Below, one piece after another: positions 9,481-18,055 of a stretch of 64,000 nucleotides of DNA. The stretch comes from Bradyrhizobium guangxiense. Its GTDB lineage: Bacteria; Pseudomonadota; Alphaproteobacteria; Rhizobiales; Xanthobacteraceae. Location of the stretch: assembly GCF_004114915.1 (NCBI RefSeq), contig NZ_CP022219.1, positions 650,501 to 714,500 on the forward strand. Reading direction: 5' to 3'. A program made the position numbers and the translations under genes. Positions within the stretch are counted from its first letter, which is position 1. Every line of letters begins with the position of its first letter. A model generated the notes under the pieces. It saw only the letters and a list, made by a program, of their open reading frames with translations. It searched no databases and had not been told where the DNA came from.

Positions 9481-9721
9481 GGGGCTTTCGATAGGGATTC
9501 GCTGGCAGCGCTATTCTAGGCCGTGTTGCGTCAAAAGCATGTGTTGGGCAACAGCCGTGTGGCTTCCTGGGGAAGAGGGATGCCTATCACATTGAAGACA
9601 TTGGACGTTCGAGAAAATCGCGCAGGCCGGGATGATGCCGCCTCCAGCCGCGGTCGTGATTGTGAGGTGCCGGGCCGCGGTGTAGCATCGTGAAAAAACG
9701 GCACCAGGACGGGAGGACGCC

Positions 9722-10039
9722 ATGTGCCATCTCTTCGCGCACCAGCCCCAACGCGACTACGAATCCCAGACCCGCTCCTTGCGGATCGACGGCCATTGCA
9801 CCTCGATCCGGCTGGAGATGGCATTCTGGGACACGCTGGAGGAGATTGCAGCCAAGGAGAGCATGAGCCTCGGCAAGTTCCTGACCACACTCTACAACGA
9901 GGTGCTCGACCATCACGGCGAGGTCAACAATTTTGCTTCGCTGCTGCGCTGCTCGTGTCTGATCTATCGCTCCCGGAGCACGACGCCGGTGGCGGAGTTC
10001 AAGACCAATGTGGCGCCGATTCTGGACGCGGCGGAATAG
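9722..10039 (+). CDS. Ribbon-helix-helix domain protein
   Basis: This 105-residue protein matches the ribbon-helix-helix family common in alphaproteobacteria (RHH_4 type). A short beta strand, HCTSIRLEMAF, is followed by two helices, WDTLEEIAAKE and SLGKFLTTLYNEVLDH. The fold dimerises and inserts a beta ribbon into the DNA major groove, so it is probably a small transcription regulator, although no target is visible. It starts at an ATG preceded by GGGAGG at 9710-9715 and ends just before a palindromic repeat. The tail LRCSCLIYRS carries two cysteines of unknown role. Confidence 0.8.
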   Translation: MCHLFAHQPQRDYESQTRSLRIDGHCTSIRLEMAFWDTLEEIAAKESMSLGKFLTTLYNEVLDHHGEVNNFASLLRCSCLIYRSRSTTPVAEFKTNVAPILDAAE

Positions 10040-10085
10040 CCGTTCCATCCGGGCTACGGGATTACGATACTCCCTCCGGCGTTAC

Positions 10086-10160
10086 TGCGAGGAGCTCTTG
10101 CGACGAAGCAATCCAGACGGTCGCTGCAGAGAGATCTGGATTGCTTCGCTGCGCTCGCAA
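10086..10160. repeat. Palindromic intergenic repeat
   Basis: An inverted repeat with arms gcgacgaagcaatccag and ctggattgcttcgctgcgc encloses a loop of about 20 bases. It sits between the convergent genes at 9722-10039 and 10179-11747. It resembles repeats found many times in bradyrhizobial intergenic regions and could serve as a bidirectional transcription barrier. There is no T-run. Confidence 0.7.
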
Positions 10161-10178
10161 TTTCAGGGACGCCCGGCC

Positions 10179-11747
10179 TTAAATCTCCTTCTTCTGCATC
10201 GCTGCCGCGATGTAGTCCGCCTGCCGGATCGCCAGCGCAACGATGGTCAGCGTCGGGTTGCAGGCAGCCCCGCTGGTGAACTGGCTGCCATCCGAGACGA
10301 ACAGGTTCTTGACGTCGTGGCTCTGTCCGAACTTGTTGACGACGCCGTCCCGCGGCTTCTCGCTCATCCTGTTGGTGCCGAGATTGTGCGTGCTAGGATA
10401 GGGCGGTGTCGGATAGGTCACCGTGGCGCCGACGGCGTCGTAGACCGCCGCGCCCTGCTTATAGGCGTGGGCACGCATCGCGACATCGTTGGGGTGGTCG
10501 TCGAAATGAACGCTCGCGACCGGCTGTCCGTGCTTGTCCTTGACGACGGGATCGAGCGTGATGCGGTTGGTCTCCTGCGGCATGTCCTCGCCGACCAGCC
10601 ACATGCCGGCCATCCGGGGATAGCCGTCGAGCGCCGACGTGAACGAGCGGCCCCAGGCACCGGGATTGAGGAAAGCCGCCATGAAGGGCAAGCCGATCGA
10701 CAGCGTCTCCATCTCGTAGCCGCCGACGAAGCCGCGCTTCGGATTGTTGACGGCCTCATCGCGGATGATGCCGGCCATGGTGGTGCCGCGATACATGTGC
10801 ACCGATTTCTCGAACACGGCGTAGACGCTGCCGGTCATGTGCCGCATGTAGTTGCGGCCGACCTGGCCCGATGAATTGCCAAGGCCGTCCGGGAACATGG
10901 TCGAGGCGCTGTTGAGCAGCAGACGCGGGCTCTCGATCGAGTTGCCGGCGACCGCGACGATGCGCGCCTTCTGGCGCTGCATCGCGCCGCTCTCGTCGGC
11001 ATAGACGACGCCGGTCACCTTGCCGCCGGCGTCGTGCTCGATCTTGACCGCCATGCTGCTCGGCCGCACTTCGAGATTGCCGGTGGCTTCACCCTTGGGA
11101 ATCTCGGTGTAGAGCGTCGACCATTTCGCGCCGGATTTGCAGCCCTGGAAGCAGAAGCCGATCTGCTGGCAGGAGCCGCGTCCGTCGCGCGGCTGGCTGT
11201 TGATCGCCATGTTGCCGGTGTGCACGGTCTTGTAGCCGAGCTTCCTGGCGCCGGCCTCCAGCACTTTGAAGTTATTGTTGCCGGGAAGTCCGGGAATCCC
11301 GTTGGTGCGGGTCACGCCCATCTTGTTCTCGGCTTTGGCGTACCACGGCTCGATCTCGGCGAGCGTGATCGGCCAGTCCAGAAGGTTGGCGCCGGGAATG
11401 TTGCCGTAGGTGCTCTTCACCCTGAACTCGTGCTCGTCGAAGCGGAGCGAGGCGCCGGCCCAGTGCGTGGTCGAGCCGCCGACGGCCTTCACGATCCACG
11501 CGGGCAGGCCGGAAAAATCCTTGGCGACGCGCCAGCTGCCCGATGTGGTGCGGGCATCGGTCCAGGCGAGCTGGGAAAAACTCTCCCACTCGTCGTTGAT
11601 GAACTCGTGGTTCTCGATGCGGGGACCTGCTTCGAGGATGACCACCTTGACGCCCTTCTGCGCGAGCTCGTTGCCCAGCGTGCCGCCGCCGGCACCGGAG
11701 CCGACGATCACCACAACGCTGGAGTCGTTCAGATCGAATTTTGCCAT
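10179..11747 (-). CDS. GMC-family FAD-dependent dehydrogenase, large subunit
   Basis: This 522-residue flavoprotein has an FAD Rossmann motif (VVVIVGSGAGGG, about 11-22), the GMC segment GGSTTHWAGASLRF, and the C-terminal active-site motifs STHNLGTNRM and SGAACNPTLTIVALA (the His/Asn proton-transfer pair). A Cys-rich stretch near 205-225, SCQQIGFCFQGC, resembles the iron-sulfur site of membrane-bound FAD-glucose and fructose dehydrogenases. Such enzymes oxidise sugars or sugar acids in the periplasm with a small Tat-exported partner and a cytochrome c. The partner is immediately upstream (11778-12326), while the cytochrome is reduced to a remnant at 12758-12870. The substrate cannot be assigned. 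Confidence 0.88.
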   Translation of the reverse strand: MAKFDLNDSSVVVIVGSGAGGGTLGNELAQKGVKVVILEAGPRIENHEFINDEWESFSQLAWTDARTTSGSWRVAKDFSGLPAWIVKAVGGSTTHWAGASLRFDEHEFRVKSTYGNIPGANLLDWPITLAEIEPWYAKAENKMGVTRTNGIPGLPGNNNFKVLEAGARKLGYKTVHTGNMAINSQPRDGRGSCQQIGFCFQGCKSGAKWSTLYTEIPKGEATGNLEVRPSSMAVKIEHDAGGKVTGVVYADESGAMQRQKARIVAVAGNSIESPRLLLNSASTMFPDGLGNSSGQVGRNYMRHMTGSVYAVFEKSVHMYRGTTMAGIIRDEAVNNPKRGFVGGYEMETLSIGLPFMAAFLNPGAWGRSFTSALDGYPRMAGMWLVGEDMPQETNRITLDPVVKDKHGQPVASVHFDDHPNDVAMRAHAYKQGAAVYDAVGATVTYPTPPYPSTHNLGTNRMSEKPRDGVVNKFGQSHDVKNLFVSDGSQFTSGAACNPTLTIVALAIRQADYIAAAMQKKEI

Positions 11748-11777
11748 ATGCGTTCTCCTGAACCGTTGGGTGGGGAC

Positions 11778-12326
11778 CTAGGCCTTCGGCAGCCAGTCGA
11801 TGTCGGCGAAGCCGCGGTTGATGTAGCCGCCGAGCTCGGCCGAGGGGCCCTCGTAGCCGAACCGCGGCCAGACCTCTTTCTGGTTGTAGAGCGAGACGAT
11901 GAGGTCGCCGCGCACCTTCTGGAAGAAGGCGCTCTGCTCGATTTCCTTCAAGAGCACCACGCGGTCGGCTTCCCAGGGCACCTCGACATAAGGCACCTTG
12001 TGGCGATCCTGCGCGTTCTGATCGAGCCGCGTGATGCCGTCGCTGATCAGCGACTTGACGGCAGGGTCCTTGGCCGCCTTGCCGTCCCACGGCTTGATTG
12101 CAGTGATGTAGTAGCTGTCGCCGAGAACGTCGTGAGGATAGATGTCGCGCGCGACCTTCAGCAGCGTCCTCATGGTCGCGGGCGATAGGGCGGTGGCGTC
12201 ATCGGCCCAGGCATCCTCGATGCTGACGGCGACACTGGTCGCGACAGCCACGACCGGCACGGCAGTCGCCGCGCCCTTGAGAAAGACGCGGCGGCTGTGC
12301 TTGCTTCGACGATCGACTTCTCTCAT
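11778..12326 (-). CDS. Gluconate 2-dehydrogenase subunit 3-like, Tat-exported small subunit
   Basis: The 182-residue protein belongs to the gluconate 2-dehydrogenase subunit 3 family, which assists folding and export of the GMC flavoprotein encoded just downstream (31 bases away). A twin-arginine signal is present at 11-20, SRRVFLKGAA, followed by a hydrophobic segment and a probable cleavage site near AWADD. The body carries the family's AxTMRTLLKVARDIYPHDVL stretch and ends close to GFADIDWLPKA. The flavoprotein itself has no signal peptide, so co-export through this subunit is the likely route. Confidence 0.85.
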   Translation of the reverse strand: MREVDRRSKHSRRVFLKGAATAVPVVAVATSVAVSIEDAWADDATALSPATMRTLLKVARDIYPHDVLGDSYYITAIKPWDGKAAKDPAVKSLISDGITRLDQNAQDRHKVPYVEVPWEADRVVLLKEIEQSAFFQKVRGDLIVSLYNQKEVWPRFGYEGPSAELGGYINRGFADIDWLPKA

Positions 12327-12361
12327 GGCATTCCTCCGACAATTTTGATTTTGTGATTGAA

Positions 12362-12757
12362 TCAGTTGAAACGTCCGCCCCGCTGAATCACCTCGATCTT
12401 GTACCCATCGGGGTCGCTGACGAAGAAGAAGCGCGCCAGCGTCCTGCCGTCGTGCTTGAAGTCGCGCAAGGGGCCGGGTGCGAGCTGCTCGCGTTCGAAC
12501 CGGGCATGCTCGGCGTCGAGATCCTCGACCACCACGGCGAGATGGCCGTAGCCGTCGCCGAGTGCGTATGGTTCCTTACGGTCAAAGTTCACGGTCAGCT
12601 CGACCTCGAAAGGTGAGGACGGGTGACGCAGATAAATCAGGGCGAAGTCCGCGAATTTCAGATGGTCGGCAACTTCGAGGCCGAAGGCGCGCCTGTAGAA
12701 ATCGAGCGAGCGCGCCTCGTCGCGCACGCGGATCATGGAATGAACGGGCTTTGCCAT
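12362..12757 (-). CDS. Glyoxalase I-like VOC-family protein
   Basis: The 131-residue protein is one vicinal-oxygen-chelate unit. Candidate metal ligands are His6 (KPVHSMIRV), Glu51 or Glu53 (PFEVELT), His72 (GYGHLAV) and Glu122 (YKIEVIQ), close to His5, Glu56, His74 and Glu122 of E. coli lactoylglutathione lyase. The substrate-typical segments SLDFYRRAFGL and FVSDPDGYKIE are present. It could isomerise the methylglyoxal-glutathione hemithioacetal. It lies in the dehydrogenase operon, 35 bases upstream of the small-subunit gene, and begins immediately after the stop of the cytochrome remnant. Confidence 0.8.
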   Translation of the reverse strand: MAKPVHSMIRVRDEARSLDFYRRAFGLEVADHLKFADFALIYLRHPSSPFEVELTVNFDRKEPYALGDGYGHLAVVVEDLDAEHARFEREQLAPGPLRDFKHDGRTLARFFFVSDPDGYKIEVIQRGGRFN

Positions 12758-12870
12758 TCAGTTCTGCTCCTTCAGGTAGGTGATGATCGCAGCGCGGGTC
12801 TCCGGCTTGGCCTGCCCATCCGCACCGTCAGCACCATCGCGGTGCACAATCCCAGCACGATCGCGCGCAT
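12758..12870 (-). pseudogene. Remnant of an exported c-type cytochrome
   Basis: Reading from 12870, the sequence encodes a good signal-peptide start, MRAIVLGLCTAMVLTV. After a shift of frame it continues with KPETRAAIITYLKEQN and a stop immediately before the glyoxalase-like gene. That ending is typical of a small c-type cytochrome. The whole haem-binding core with CxxCH is absent, so an internal deletion appears to have joined the two ends out of frame. The position, first in the dehydrogenase operon, fits the third (cytochrome) subunit of such enzymes. The identification rests on short segments only. Confidence 0.5.
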
Positions 12871-13178
12871 CGTCAGGAGCCGCCCATTCACATCAAGACC
12901 AGAGTGCGCAAACTCTAAGCGGCGCTGGATGGGCGGTGGTAGTAGCGGGCTGTTTTGCCGCGCGCGGAGATGGTCACGGTGCGGTGGTGTTCCACGCCGC
13001 CTTATATGCGGAGCACAATTCCGCGAAACCGCCGTCAAATCCCTAAACGATCACCACACCATGCGCATTGCATGACGTCGCGCCGCTTGAACTCTTTACG
13101 CGATGCAATGGTCCGGTGCAGACGAGCGGCGCAAGGAGCCGCCGAGCCATTCATCGCGAAACAATCCGGGAGAAATGG
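12871..13178. other. Intergenic region, nothing firm
   Basis: This region holds the divergent upstream sequences of the dehydrogenase operon and the small exported protein at 13179. I see no coding sequence, RNA gene or hairpin with a T-run here. A ribosome site, gggaga, lies just before 13179. Confidence 0.4.
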
Positions 13179-13487
13179 ATGAAGTTGGTGAAGACCTCGA
13201 TGATCGCCTGCGCTCTGTCGGCCCTCATTGTGACACCCGTCCTCGCACAAAGCGCGCCCCCCACGGCCAAGCCAGGCGGCACCGTGCAAGGCAAACCCGT
13301 GCAAGGCAGCACCATGGGCAGCGGCGACGAGGACATGAATGCTCAGCCGGGCGCAGCCGGCGAGAAGACCGGCATGAAGTCGACCAAAGGCACCAGGAGC
13401 ACGGTCGGCACCACGGGCAGCGCGGCGCACAAGGGGACCGCCGACGATGCCGCGACGGGCGGCGCGGCCCCGTCCAAGCGCTACTAG
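13179..13487 (+). CDS. Small exported low-complexity protein, unknown function
   Basis: The 102-residue protein has a clear Sec signal peptide, MKLVKTSMIACALSALIVTP, with probable cleavage after VLAQ. The mature part is low complexity and rich in Gly, Thr, Ala, Lys and Ser, without cysteine or a recognisable domain. The ATG at 13179 has cgggaga upstream and is preferred over an upstream in-frame start at 13068. No function can be given. Similar small secreted proteins are common in bradyrhizobia. Confidence 0.65.
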   Translation: MKLVKTSMIACALSALIVTPVLAQSAPPTAKPGGTVQGKPVQGSTMGSGDEDMNAQPGAAGEKTGMKSTKGTRSTVGTTGSAAHKGTADDAATGGAAPSKRY

Positions 13488-13690
13488 AGCATTTTCGGTT
13501 CTGATTGGATCAGAACCGAAGCTCTAGATTCTTGTTTTGACGCGTTTTCTTCACGCGAACCGGTGTCCACTTCGCTCGAAAACGCTCTGAAGCATGATCC
13601 GGAAACGTGCGACGCGGCTTTCCGGGATGATCATGCGCAAACAACAACCTGAAGCGCGATGACGATTCATCTAAATCTCATCGCGCTTTA
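13488..13690. repeat. Composite palindromic intergenic repeat
   Basis: The region begins with an inverted repeat, ttcggttctgat / atcagaaccgaa (13494-13520), and continues with the rhizobial repeat core tgttttgacgcgttttcttc and ccacttcgctcgaaaacgct. It ends with catgcgcaaacaacaacctg followed by a second hairpin around gcgatgacgattcatc. A related element in the opposite orientation lies at 59004-59112. No gene is present. Confidence 0.75.
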
Positions 13691-13704
13691 GTCGCGGGCG
13701 AAAC

Positions 13705-13736
13705 GACAAAACTCCGGTCGCTCTGCGGCCGGAGTT
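13705..13736 (-). terminator. Rho-independent terminator of arfB
   Basis: Read on the minus strand, a GC-rich hairpin (aactccggccgc / gcgaccggagtt) is followed by TTTTGTCG. It begins 16 bases after the arfB stop codon. Confidence 0.75.
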
Positions 13737-13751
13737 CTTCGGCTGCGTCTG

Positions 13752-14168
13752 TCAGTCGTCGAAGCGGCCGCCGCGTCCGGCCTTGATGTCGCTGCGGCGC
13801 TTCTTGCCTTCGAGCCGGCGCTGCTTGGAGGCGAAGGTCGGCCGCGTCGCGCGGCGCGGTGTCGGCCGCACCATGGCCTCCTTGAGCATCTCGACAAGCC
13901 GGTCGATGGCGTCCTGCCGGTTGCGCTCCTGGGTGCGAAAGCGCTGCGCCTGGATCACGATGACGCCGTCCTTGGTCATGCGCTGGCCGGCGATGCGCTC
14001 GAGCCGGATCGCCGCGTCCTCCGGCAGGGTCAGCTTGCGCGTGTCGAAGCGCAGCTGTGCCGAGGTCGCGACCTTGTTGACATTCTGCCCACCCGGGCCG
14101 GAGGCACGGACAAAGCCGATCTCGATGTCGTCCTCGTCGATGACGAGATCGCGGGATATCCGCAGCAT
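13752..14168 (-). CDS. arfB: Alternative ribosome-rescue factor B (peptidyl-tRNA hydrolase)
   Basis: ArfB (YaeJ) enters stalled ribosomes and hydrolyses peptidyl-tRNA. The 138-residue protein has the catalytic GGQ at about 26-28 in RASGPGGQNVNK, the release-factor domain-3 core, and a basic C-terminal tail (ASKQRRLEGKKRRSDIK then GRGGRFDD) that in the family inserts into the empty mRNA channel. Length and lack of a codon-recognition domain separate it from RF1 and RF2. It may be co-transcribed with the M16 peptidase genes upstream, 129 bases away. Confidence 0.92.
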   Translation of the reverse strand: MLRISRDLVIDEDDIEIGFVRASGPGGQNVNKVATSAQLRFDTRKLTLPEDAAIRLERIAGQRMTKDGVIVIQAQRFRTQERNRQDAIDRLVEMLKEAMVRPTPRRATRPTFASKQRRLEGKKRRSDIKAGRGGRFDD

Positions 14169-14297
14169 GTTGGCACCATTCGTGATTGCCCGGACATACC
14201 GCGAACATCAGCCTTCAGCAATGGCGCTCCCAGCGAAACGCAAATGGCCGGGGCGAGCCCGGCCATTTCAGGACGCGTAGAGAGATCAATTCGACTG

Positions 14298-15662
14298 CTA
14301 GTTCGACTTCGTCGCCGGTGCCGCCGGCTGTGCCGCGGCCTGCGGGGTGCGGCCGACGACGACGGTCAGGAGGCCCTGGCCCCAGAGGCGCTTGGCGGCC
14401 GCCTTGGCGTCGTCCAGCGTCACGGCATCGACGATGGCGTTGCGCTTCTCGATATAGTCGATCGGCAGCTTGTCCTGCTGGTATTGCAGCAGCGCCTGGG
14501 CCAGCTTGGAGGAGGTGTCGAGCGCCAGCATCTGCGAGCCCTTGAGGTAAGACTTGGCCTCGTCGAGTTCCTTCTGCGTCGGGCCCTCCTCGGCGATGCG
14601 GCGCACTTCCTTCTCGATCGCATCGATGGTGTCGCCGGCGCGGTCGGCGCGCGTCCCGGTGTTGCCGATGAACACCGCCGAGTGCTCCATCCAGAGCAGC
14701 GATTCGAACACCGAATAGGCCAGGCCGCGCTTCTCGCGGACCTCGCGATAGAGCCGCGAGGACAGTCCGCCGCCGCCGAGAATGTGATTGACGACATACG
14801 CCGCCATGAAGGTGGGATCGCTGCGCTTGACCCCCGGGCCGCCGAAGGTGATCACGGTCTGCGGCACATCGAGGGTCACGAAGGCGCGTTGCGGCGGCTT
14901 TGCGGCGTCGATGTCGGGGACCGGCGTCAGATTGGCCTTGGCGGGCAGGCTGCCGAACGTGTGGTCGAGCAGCTTGCCGAGCGTCGCCGGATCGACGTCG
15001 CCGACGACAGCGACCTTCAGCCCATCCTTCGCCAGCACGCGGCCGACATAATCCTTCATGTCGGCGACTGTGATGGTCGGCACGCTGTCGAGGTTGCCGT
15101 TGGTCTGCCGGCCATAGGGGTGATCGCCGAAGGCAACTTCGAGGAACTTGCGGCTCGCCAGCGAGGTCGGGTTGGTGGTCTCGCGGCGCAGGCCCGAGAT
15201 GACCTGCGAGCGGATGCGCTCGACGTCCGCGGTGTCGAAATGCGGCGAGGTCAGCGCGCTCCTGAGCAGGTCGAAGGCTTCGTCCTTGTTGTCGCGCAGC
15301 ATGCGCAGGCTGCCGCGGAAGGTGTCGCGGGTGGCGCTGAAGGAGAGCTCGATGGCGCGGCGGTCGAGCCGCTCGTGGAAGGTCTTGGAATCGAGATCGC
15401 CGGAGCCCTCGTCGAGGAGGTCGCCGACCAGATTGGCGACACCGGGCTTGTCCTTGGGATCCTGGGCCGAGCCGCCGGCAAAGGAATATTCCATGGCGAT
15501 CAGCGGCACGGTCGCGTCCTGCACGAACCAGGCCTCGATGCCGCCGGGTGAGATCAGGCGCTGGATCTTGGCCGCGGCCTGCGACGGCGTGACGGTCGCG
15601 AGCGCGAGCGCCGCGCCGGTGGCGAGCGAGAATGCGACGCGGCGAAGGAAGGAATAAGTCAC
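14298..15662 (-). CDS. M16-family peptidase-like protein, probably the inactive partner
   Basis: The 454-residue protein has a signal peptide and the two-lobed M16 (pitrilysin/MPP-like) fold. Where an active M16 enzyme has HxxEH it reads GVANLVGDLLDEGS, so zinc ligands and the catalytic Glu are missing. It keeps the C-lobe segment GLSSRLYREVREKRGLAYSV, which contacts substrate in active pairs. The gene directly follows an M16 gene with an intact motif. Its GTG start at 15662 overlaps that gene's TGA (GTGA). The two proteins probably form a heterodimer in the periplasm. Confidence 0.88.
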   Translation of the reverse strand: MTYSFLRRVAFSLATGAALALATVTPSQAAAKIQRLISPGGIEAWFVQDATVPLIAMEYSFAGGSAQDPKDKPGVANLVGDLLDEGSGDLDSKTFHERLDRRAIELSFSATRDTFRGSLRMLRDNKDEAFDLLRSALTSPHFDTADVERIRSQVISGLRRETTNPTSLASRKFLEVAFGDHPYGRQTNGNLDSVPTITVADMKDYVGRVLAKDGLKVAVVGDVDPATLGKLLDHTFGSLPAKANLTPVPDIDAAKPPQRAFVTLDVPQTVITFGGPGVKRSDPTFMAAYVVNHILGGGGLSSRLYREVREKRGLAYSVFESLLWMEHSAVFIGNTGTRADRAGDTIDAIEKEVRRIAEEGPTQKELDEAKSYLKGSQMLALDTSSKLAQALLQYQQDKLPIDYIEKRNAIVDAVTLDDAKAAAKRLWGQGLLTVVVGRTPQAAAQPAAPATKSN

Positions 15663-17053
15663 GAACGCTTCTCCTCGCGCTTGGTCGCCGCGGTGTCCTT
15701 GATCAGATAGCCCGTCACCGAGCGCTTCTTCTCGAGCCATTTTTGCGCAACAGCGCGAACCTGCTTGGCGGTGACCGCGCGGATACGGTCAGGCCAGCTT
15801 CGGATGTCCTCGATCGACAGGCCCGTGGTCAGCGCGCCGCCATACCAGCGCGCCAGCACTGCCTGGTTGTCCTGGGCGTAGATCGCTTCCGCGATGAGCT
15901 GGGTCTTCACGCGCTCCAGATCCTCGGCGCGGATCGGGTTCTGAGCGACATCGGCGATGACGGCGTCGACCGCCTGCTCGACCTCGGCAAAGCTGACGCC
16001 GGGCTTTGGCGCGGCCGAAATCGCGAACTGGGTCGGGTCGAGCGAGATACTCGAATAGCTGGCGCTGGCAGAGACCGCGAGCGGCTTGTCGACCACGAGC
16101 GCGCGGTAGAGATAGGAGTTGTTGCCGCTGCCCATCAGCTGCGCCAGCACGTCCAGTGCCGCGCTCTCGCCGGCTGCAGCGGTCGTTGCAGAGGGCACGA
16201 GATAATAGCGCCGCATGTTCGGCTGCTCGACGCGCGGATCGGCGAGCGTCACGGTGCGCGGCGCGGCCGGCTCCGGCTCCTGCGGACGGACACGCCGCGG
16301 CGGGATCGCGGGTTGGGCCGGGATCGCGCCGAAATTGCGCTCGACCAGCGGGCGCATGTCGGCGGCATCGACGTCGCCGGCGATGACCAGGATCGCGTTG
16401 TTCGGCGCGTAGAAGCGGCGGTAGAAGGCGAGCGCATCCTCGCGATCGAGCTTTTCGATCTCCTGGTGCCAGCCGATCACGGGACGGCCGTACGGATGAT
16501 TGAGATAGAGCGCGGCCATGATCTGCTCGTTCAACCGGGCGTCCGGATTGTTGGCGACGCGCATGTTGTACTCTTCGAGCACGACGTCGCGCTCGGGCAG
16601 CACGTTCTCGTCCTTGAGCACGAGGCCGGTCATGCGGTCGGCCTCGAACTCCATCATGGTCGGCAGCTGCTCTTTCGGCACCCGCTGGTAGTAGTTGGTG
16701 TAGTCGACCGAGGTCGAGGCATTCTCGTTGCCGCCGACGCGTAGCACGGTCTGGGAGAATTCGCCGACCGGATGCTTCGAGGTGCCCTTGAACATCAGGT
16801 GCTCGAGGAAGTGTGCGAGCCCGGACTTGCCCGGCGTCTCATCGGCCGAGCCGACCTTGTACCAGATCATCTCCGTGACCACGGGCGTGCGGTGATCGGG
16901 GATCACCACGACCTGCATGCCGTTGCTGAGCGTGAAGCTGGCGGGCGGGGCCGATGTAACCGTGGTCTGGGCAATGGCCGCGCCGGCCGAGAGGACGCTG
17001 GTCGAAAGCAGCGCGGCAAGGAGGCAGGCAGCCGATCGGTATGAGGACATCAT
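15659..17053 (-). CDS. M16-family zinc metallopeptidase, active subunit
   Basis: The 464-residue protein has a signal peptide (ACLLAALLSTSVLSAGAAIA) and the inverted zinc motif HFLEH at about 81-85, followed by the distal Glu region ERDVVLEEYNMR. It is therefore a periplasmic zinc peptidase of the mitochondrial processing peptidase-like group. Two adjacent ATGs, 17053 and 17050, follow an AAGGA; spacing slightly favours the second. It is translationally coupled to the M16-like gene downstream and lies behind the exported protein at 17235-17960 in a run of genes from ileS. Confidence 0.93.
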   Translation of the reverse strand: MMSSYRSAACLLAALLSTSVLSAGAAIAQTTVTSAPPASFTLSNGMQVVVIPDHRTPVVTEMIWYKVGSADETPGKSGLAHFLEHLMFKGTSKHPVGEFSQTVLRVGGNENASTSVDYTNYYQRVPKEQLPTMMEFEADRMTGLVLKDENVLPERDVVLEEYNMRVANNPDARLNEQIMAALYLNHPYGRPVIGWHQEIEKLDREDALAFYRRFYAPNNAILVIAGDVDAADMRPLVERNFGAIPAQPAIPPRRVRPQEPEPAAPRTVTLADPRVEQPNMRRYYLVPSATTAAAGESAALDVLAQLMGSGNNSYLYRALVVDKPLAVSASASYSSISLDPTQFAISAAPKPGVSFAEVEQAVDAVIADVAQNPIRAEDLERVKTQLIAEAIYAQDNQAVLARWYGGALTTGLSIEDIRSWPDRIRAVTAKQVRAVAQKWLEKKRSVTGYLIKDTAATKREEKRS

Positions 17054-17234
17054 GATCCTTTTGACAGGCCGAGGTCCGGATCTCCGGCTCGGAAGGCACG
17101 GCATGCTACACCGTGCGGCTGAGGCTTCGCGTCACGAAGCAGAGAACTCAACGCGGTGGCAAGTTACTGATAGGCAATCATTGGCCGCGGCCGGCGTGCA
17201 CAAGACGCCGGTCCGCTTCGGATCGACTGGAACG

Positions 17235-17960
17235 TTATTGTTCCTTGTCCTTGCCCGACATGATGTCGAAATAGGTCCGCCGTGACTTGTCCGGTCCGGC
17301 GCCATAGGCGTAGTTCGGCGAGGGCGTCTGATAGCCCGGGGGCGGCTCGACCAGCGACTGGCGCGGCGGCTCGCTGGTGAATTTCTTCTCTTCGGTGGCG
17401 TTGCCGCCCTTCATCATGTTCCACAGGCCGCCGGAGAAGCCGAGCTCGGCGGGGCTGAGCGACGGATTGCCATTGGTGCCCGGCTGGATCGGGTCATTGC
17501 TGGTACGGGGGGCTGCGGCGACCTGGCCAGCCTTCATCTCGGCGGGCGTCAGGGGTCGGGCGGCCTGCCAGTTCTCGGTTTCCTTGGTCGCCTTCTTGCG
17601 TGCGGCGATCGCTTCCTTGCGGCGCTTTTCCTCGGGGTCCTTGGGCCAGTTGGGCGCAGCCTTGGCTTCGGTCGCAGGCGGCGGCAGATCGAGCTTGGGC
17701 GGCACCACCAGCGGCGAGCGCTCGCGGTATTCGATGCCCTTCTTCTCCATGCTCTTGGCGCCGATGCCGGACATCAGATTGTCGATGATCTTCTCTTCGA
17801 AGGTCATGCCGTCGTCGTCATCGTCGTCGTCACCGGCGCGGGCCGCGCCGGCCGATAGGACGAGGCCGATGCCGAGCACGGCAGCGGACAATTTCAACGC
17901 CCGCCAAAGCCCCCATCGGGGATCTCGAACCATCGAAACGCTGGTCTTCGCGCTGCGCAT
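17235..17960 (-). CDS. Exported protein with acidic N-terminus, unknown function
   Basis: The 241-residue protein has a signal peptide (ALKLSAAVLGIGLVLSAGAARA). A run of seven Asp follows at the mature N-terminus, then a conserved-looking helix, MTFEEKIIDNLMSGIG. The remainder is Pro/Lys-rich and probably disordered (LVVPPKLDLPPPATEAK, PEEKRRKEAIAARKK), ending YFDIMSGKDKEQ. The family is not known to me. It sits between lspA and the M16 pair in the same orientation, so an envelope role is likely. The start at 17960 is chosen because an N-terminal extension to 17999 adds nothing signal-like. Confidence 0.7.
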   Translation of the reverse strand: MRSAKTSVSMVRDPRWGLWRALKLSAAVLGIGLVLSAGAARAGDDDDDDDGMTFEEKIIDNLMSGIGAKSMEKKGIEYRERSPLVVPPKLDLPPPATEAKAAPNWPKDPEEKRRKEAIAARKKATKETENWQAARPLTPAEMKAGQVAAAPRTSNDPIQPGTNGNPSLSPAELGFSGGLWNMMKGGNATEEKKFTSEPPRQSLVEPPPGYQTPSPNYAYGAGPDKSRRTYFDIMSGKDKEQ

Positions 17961-18055
17961 TACCGTACCTGTTCCATATTGTGGCAGATCGCCGCTCAAA
18001 CGCGGCTCAGCCCTCGCAAAAGCCGGGTTCCACCTGCCGGTCGTATCGGCCGGGA

